7,256 bases of DNA from Candidatus Methanogasteraceae archaeon UBA261. GTDB taxonomy: Archaea; Halobacteriota; Methanosarcinia; Methanosarcinales; Methanogasteraceae. Every line of letters starts with the position of its first letter. Positions within the stretch are counted from its first letter, which is position 1. The notes under the pieces are model-generated. The model was not told where the DNA came from, searched no databases, and worked only from the letters and a program-made list of their open reading frames with translations. Made by a program: the position numbers and the translations under genes. The stretch spans positions 1 through 7,256 of the forward strand of contig DAWR01000056.1 of assembly GCA_002506015.1 (NCBI GenBank), in the 5' to 3' direction. Below, piece by piece: positions 5,252-7,256 of this stretch.

Positions 5252-6369
5252 TCTGGAAATGCCCCCTCCTCCTCAATCTCGTCACTGTACTTCCAAAGAC
5301 CATATCCATTTGGCGGCAACTCGTACAGGCTTTTAGAATTCTGTGATGATATCAATCTCTCGTATGTTAGAAGAAAGTGCTTTTCTACGAAGTCGATGTG
5401 ATCAATATCGGTCTGTTCTAAGACAAGTTCCCCCGCGTGAACCCAGCCGACGTCGCAAGAATCGACAACCTCGTGAGCTTTTCCGTTTGTGATTGTTCGT
5501 GCCTGCCGAGTCCGAGAGCAATATGAAAGTACGAAAACAGCGTCATTTCCCGGAACCCAATCGTCCGGATACTTTGCTAGCAGCTCTCTCGCCTCCGAAC
5601 CATGTTTCGATAGCGTGAAAACAGTGCCACTCGGGCTCGTGGTGACCGATATATCAACGTCACTCACGTAAGAATGAAAACCCAAAAGGGGTATTCGACC
5701 AGCTATATGTTGCTTGATGCGGAGACGCACCACTATCGAAAGGTCACCATAATTGTGCTCATGAGACTGACGTTCAAAGACTGTACGCCTCTCTCCCAAC
5801 TCCAGAACTCGTTCCCCAATCTCGAGCGTAAGTTCTGCATCAGTGGCTAACACAGGGACAAACGGCTCAACTCCACCGACGAAAATAGACTTTAAATTCA
5901 CTATCGCAGGCTCTAACCCCTCGTCCTCGTGGGCAGTCCCCATCTGCTGAGCAATTGCCTTTATGAGATACTCATGCGTTAAAGGTTTGCCGGCAGCGAC
6001 TAGCGCTTCACTATCCTTAACGACTTCTTTCAAAGAGTGGTAATATGGAGTGAGGTGAGGATCCCCTTTACCCCCTCTTTGAATCGGAATGATCGAGAAC
6101 TGCAGTCCTCTTGCAAGTGGATGATCTTGTTTGAGCTTGCCCGGCACATGAAGAAATATCCTGTCGTCCACCCCAAGTTCCTCGGTTAGTCGCCAGAGCA
6201 GCCCTTCGGTGCGACTGGAAAAACACACCAACGTGCGTAACTCGGCGGAGATGACTTTGAGATGGATAGGACTCTCCCGCAGTTTGTGTAGATGCTCTCG
6301 CAACAGAAACAGGTGAGCGTCAAGATCAAGTAGCTTCTGTTCAAGAGTCTTTGGGACTCTTTTGGTCAC
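5248..6369 (-). CDS. Unrecognised 373-aa protein, possible ConA/LamG-like C-terminal half
   Basis: I do not assign a function. With the GTG start at 6367-6369 the protein has 373 residues, without signal peptide or membrane segments, so it is probably cytosolic. The first part is helical and charged (TLEQKLLDLDAHLFLLREHL), then HLKVISAELRTLVCFSS. A conserved-looking KAIAQQMGTAHEDEGLEP lies at about 137-154. From about 208 the composition becomes beta-rich. The order 'DLSIVVRLRI ... IPLLGFHSYVSDVDISV ... GTVFTLSKHG ... DAVFVLSYCSRTRQARTITNGKAHEV' recalls LamG/concanavalin-A-like sandwiches; this is a weak resemblance. An in-frame ATG at 6396 lies upstream of the perfect SD and reads through mod-derived codons, so I prefer GTG. 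The stop overlaps the next gene (ATGA). It could be an island cargo or defence gene. Confidence 0.75.
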   Translation of the reverse strand: MTKRVPKTLEQKLLDLDAHLFLLREHLHKLRESPIHLKVISAELRTLVCFSSRTEGLLWRLTEELGVDDRIFLHVPGKLKQDHPLARGLQFSIIPIQRGGKGDPHLTPYYHSLKEVVKDSEALVAAGKPLTHEYLIKAIAQQMGTAHEDEGLEPAIVNLKSIFVGGVEPFVPVLATDAELTLEIGERVLELGERRTVFERQSHEHNYGDLSIVVRLRIKQHIAGRIPLLGFHSYVSDVDISVTTSPSGTVFTLSKHGSEARELLAKYPDDWVPGNDAVFVLSYCSRTRQARTITNGKAHEVVDSCDVGWVHAGELVLEQTDIDHIDFVEKHFLLTYERLISSQNSKSLYELPPNGYGLWKYSDEIEEEGAFPE

Positions 6370-6995
6370 ATCACACCTCCTGTTGCATAATGCCAAATGA
6401 GTTCAGTTCCAAATCCGGGAAGCTGTTTTCCTCCTTCCGTTCTGCCTTTGCCAAACACCTCATCCATGATAATCTTCACATAGTGCCCAATATACTAATC
6501 GGTGTGCACGTAAATAGAACCATTTTCAGCCAAAAGTCGTTTCATCAGTTGCAGTCTCGGATAGAGCATATCCAGAAACGAATCGATCCCGCCCGCCCAG
6601 ATGTCCTTGTACGCAAGTCGCTCGATCACAGATGGCGATTTCGTGACAGACTCGCCCTCGATCACAAACTTTGCGTAGTAGTTCTTGCCAGTCCAGAAAG
6701 GCGGATCGATGTAGATCAGGTTGATCTTGCCCTCATAGCCCTGCGTGAGCAGTGTCTGCATTGCAAGGAGGTTATCGCCCCAGATCAGGCGGTTGGTTCT
6801 GGACTTGTTGATATCTGGGCGGGTCAGGTCTTCTGTGAAGTAGGAGAGCGCGGTCTGGTCACGGTGCGGATTCGGGATCGCGACCTCTGCGGTCTGGAAT
6901 TCGATGTCCTTTGGGTTTGGTGCTTGCTTTGGTTTGCTGTCCCAGACAAGACGTGCAGAGTCCTTTTTTCGGCGGGTGTGGTTGTTGTTTGGCAT
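6366..6995 (-). pseudogene. Broken Mod-type (N6-adenine) DNA methyltransferase gene
   Basis: This is the N-terminal part of a type III Mod or related beta-class DNA methyltransferase. The first 166 residues include LIWGDNLLAMQTLL (70-83), motif IV DPPF (97-100) in YIDPPFWTGKNYYAKF, and the target-recognition approach MLYPRLQLMKRLLAENGSIYVHTD. A TAG at 6495-6497 stands where the family has Trp (the usual VHxDW...GHYVK). The frame continues for 42 coherent residues (YIGHYVKIIMDEVFGKG ... ELIWHYATGGVM) to TGA at 6366-6368. The target-recognition domain and the AdoMet motif I (FxGxG), which lie further C-terminal in this class, are absent. So there is both a nonsense change and a 3' truncation. 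ATG 6993-6995 follows the helicase stop by 2 nt with the SD AAGGT (7002-7006). TAG as pyrrolysine is possible in some methanogens, but the truncation would still inactivate it. Confidence 0.85.
6375..6381 (-). promoter_or_regulatory. Strong SD that decides the GTG start of the 373-aa protein
   Basis: AGGAGGT lies 5 nt before the GTG (6367-6369), an ideal match and distance, and downstream of the alternative ATG at 6396. The same bases are the remnant codons for Thr-Gly-Gly of the broken methyltransferase gene. Confidence 0.75.
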
Positions 6996-6997
6996 GG

Positions 6998-7256
6998 TCA
7001 GACCTTTTGATTTAAGAACTCGTCTCCTCTTATTGGTGTTGGGCAGGAGGGTCCCAATTGTCCCAAAAACCTACTGCTTTGTATCTTCGCCACGTTTCCA
7101 CTAACGCTATGCTTTATTTTCATTCGTTTTACCATGCCGGCATTCATATACAACACGCTACTCAGAATCAAGATTTCCTTTGTTCTGGTTATACCAACGT
7201 AAAACAATCTTCTATCCTCTTCAAGTTGCCGCTGCTGCTCATCAAACGTTTTTTTT
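6998..7256 (-). CDS. UvrD/Rep-type DNA helicase, C-terminus only (partial)
   Basis: The frame is open from the right edge of the window and encodes about 85 residues. Near its start is QLEEDRRLFYVGITRTKEIL, the superfamily 1A motif VI with the ATP-contacting Arg (usual form RRLFYVAxTRAKE). It is followed by a short tail with SSRFLGQLG, as in UvrD/PcrA-like helicases, and a TGA at 6998-7000. These enzymes unwind DNA using ATP in repair or, in islands, in restriction and defence modules. The start and the Walker motifs lie outside the window, so intactness cannot be judged. The mod start follows after 2 nt, and its SD is inside this gene, so the two were one operon. Confidence 0.88.
   Translation of the reverse strand, partial: KKTFDEQQRQLEEDRRLFYVGITRTKEILILSSVLYMNAGMVKRMKIKHSVSGNVAKIQSSRFLGQLGPSCPTPIRGDEFLNQKV

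Noticed and set aside
6394..6396. ATG as start of the 373-aa protein
   Set aside because: It lies upstream of the perfect AGGAGGT and within mod-derived sequence; the GTG at 6367-6369 is 5 nt after that SD.
6351..7010. 219-aa plus-strand open frame opposite mod
   Set aside because: Mirror of the methyltransferase remnant; the minus strand carries DPPF and other conserved motifs, the plus frame none.
1..7256. CRISPR arrays, tRNA or rRNA genes, transposase genes
   Set aside because: No regularly spaced repeats, no tRNA cloverleaf, no rRNA-like sequence and no transposase motifs seen on either strand.

Overview
The window comes from an archaeon, most likely a euryarchaeote of the methanogen/alkane-oxidiser type. 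The evidence is a clustered L7Ae-S28e-L24e-Ndk operon (an archaeal/eukaryal set of ribosomal proteins), Shine-Dalgarno (SD)-led genes and a TATA-type promoter. GC content is moderate. I cannot name a genus.

Positions 1-242 hold no confident gene. There is a strong GC-rich hairpin (27-53) and a coding-like tail after ndk. Positions 243-1466 (minus) are a compact translation operon read L7Ae -> S28e -> L24e -> Ndk. Between L7Ae and the divergent larB is a short promoter region with one palindromic TATA element (1545-1552) placed to serve both directions. The predicted L7Ae leader contains a kink-turn-like fold (1491-1520), the structure L7Ae itself binds, which suggests autoregulation. larB (1580-2380, plus) encodes an enzyme of nickel-pincer-nucleotide synthesis and is followed by a terminator-like hairpin and T-run.

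Positions 2500-7256 (minus) are an accessory, defence-like island read as one near-continuous operon. In transcription order it holds: the C-terminus of a UvrD-type helicase (partial at the window edge); a Mod-type DNA methyltransferase gene broken by an amber codon at a conserved Trp position and truncated at its 3' end; an unrecognised 373-aa protein; an unusual ORF joining the C-terminal part of one nucleotidyltransferase in frame to a complete MntA-type nucleotidyltransferase; a HepT (HEPN) toxin whose catalytic His is replaced by Arg; and an AAA ATPase followed with zero spacing by a TOPRIM-like protein, a possible split OLD/PARIS-like defence pair.

The housekeeping genes look intact. 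The island mixes decayed modules (mod, first nucleotidyltransferase, HepT active site) with apparently intact ones (ATPase/TOPRIM pair, 373-aa protein, MntA domain), yet the reading frames stay tightly coupled by stop/start overlaps. The most notable observations are the L7Ae-leader k-turn, the His-to-Arg HepT paired with an intact MntA active site, the double-nucleotidyltransferase ORF, the mod break whose remnant supplies the SD of the next gene, and the ATPase/TOPRIM pair.
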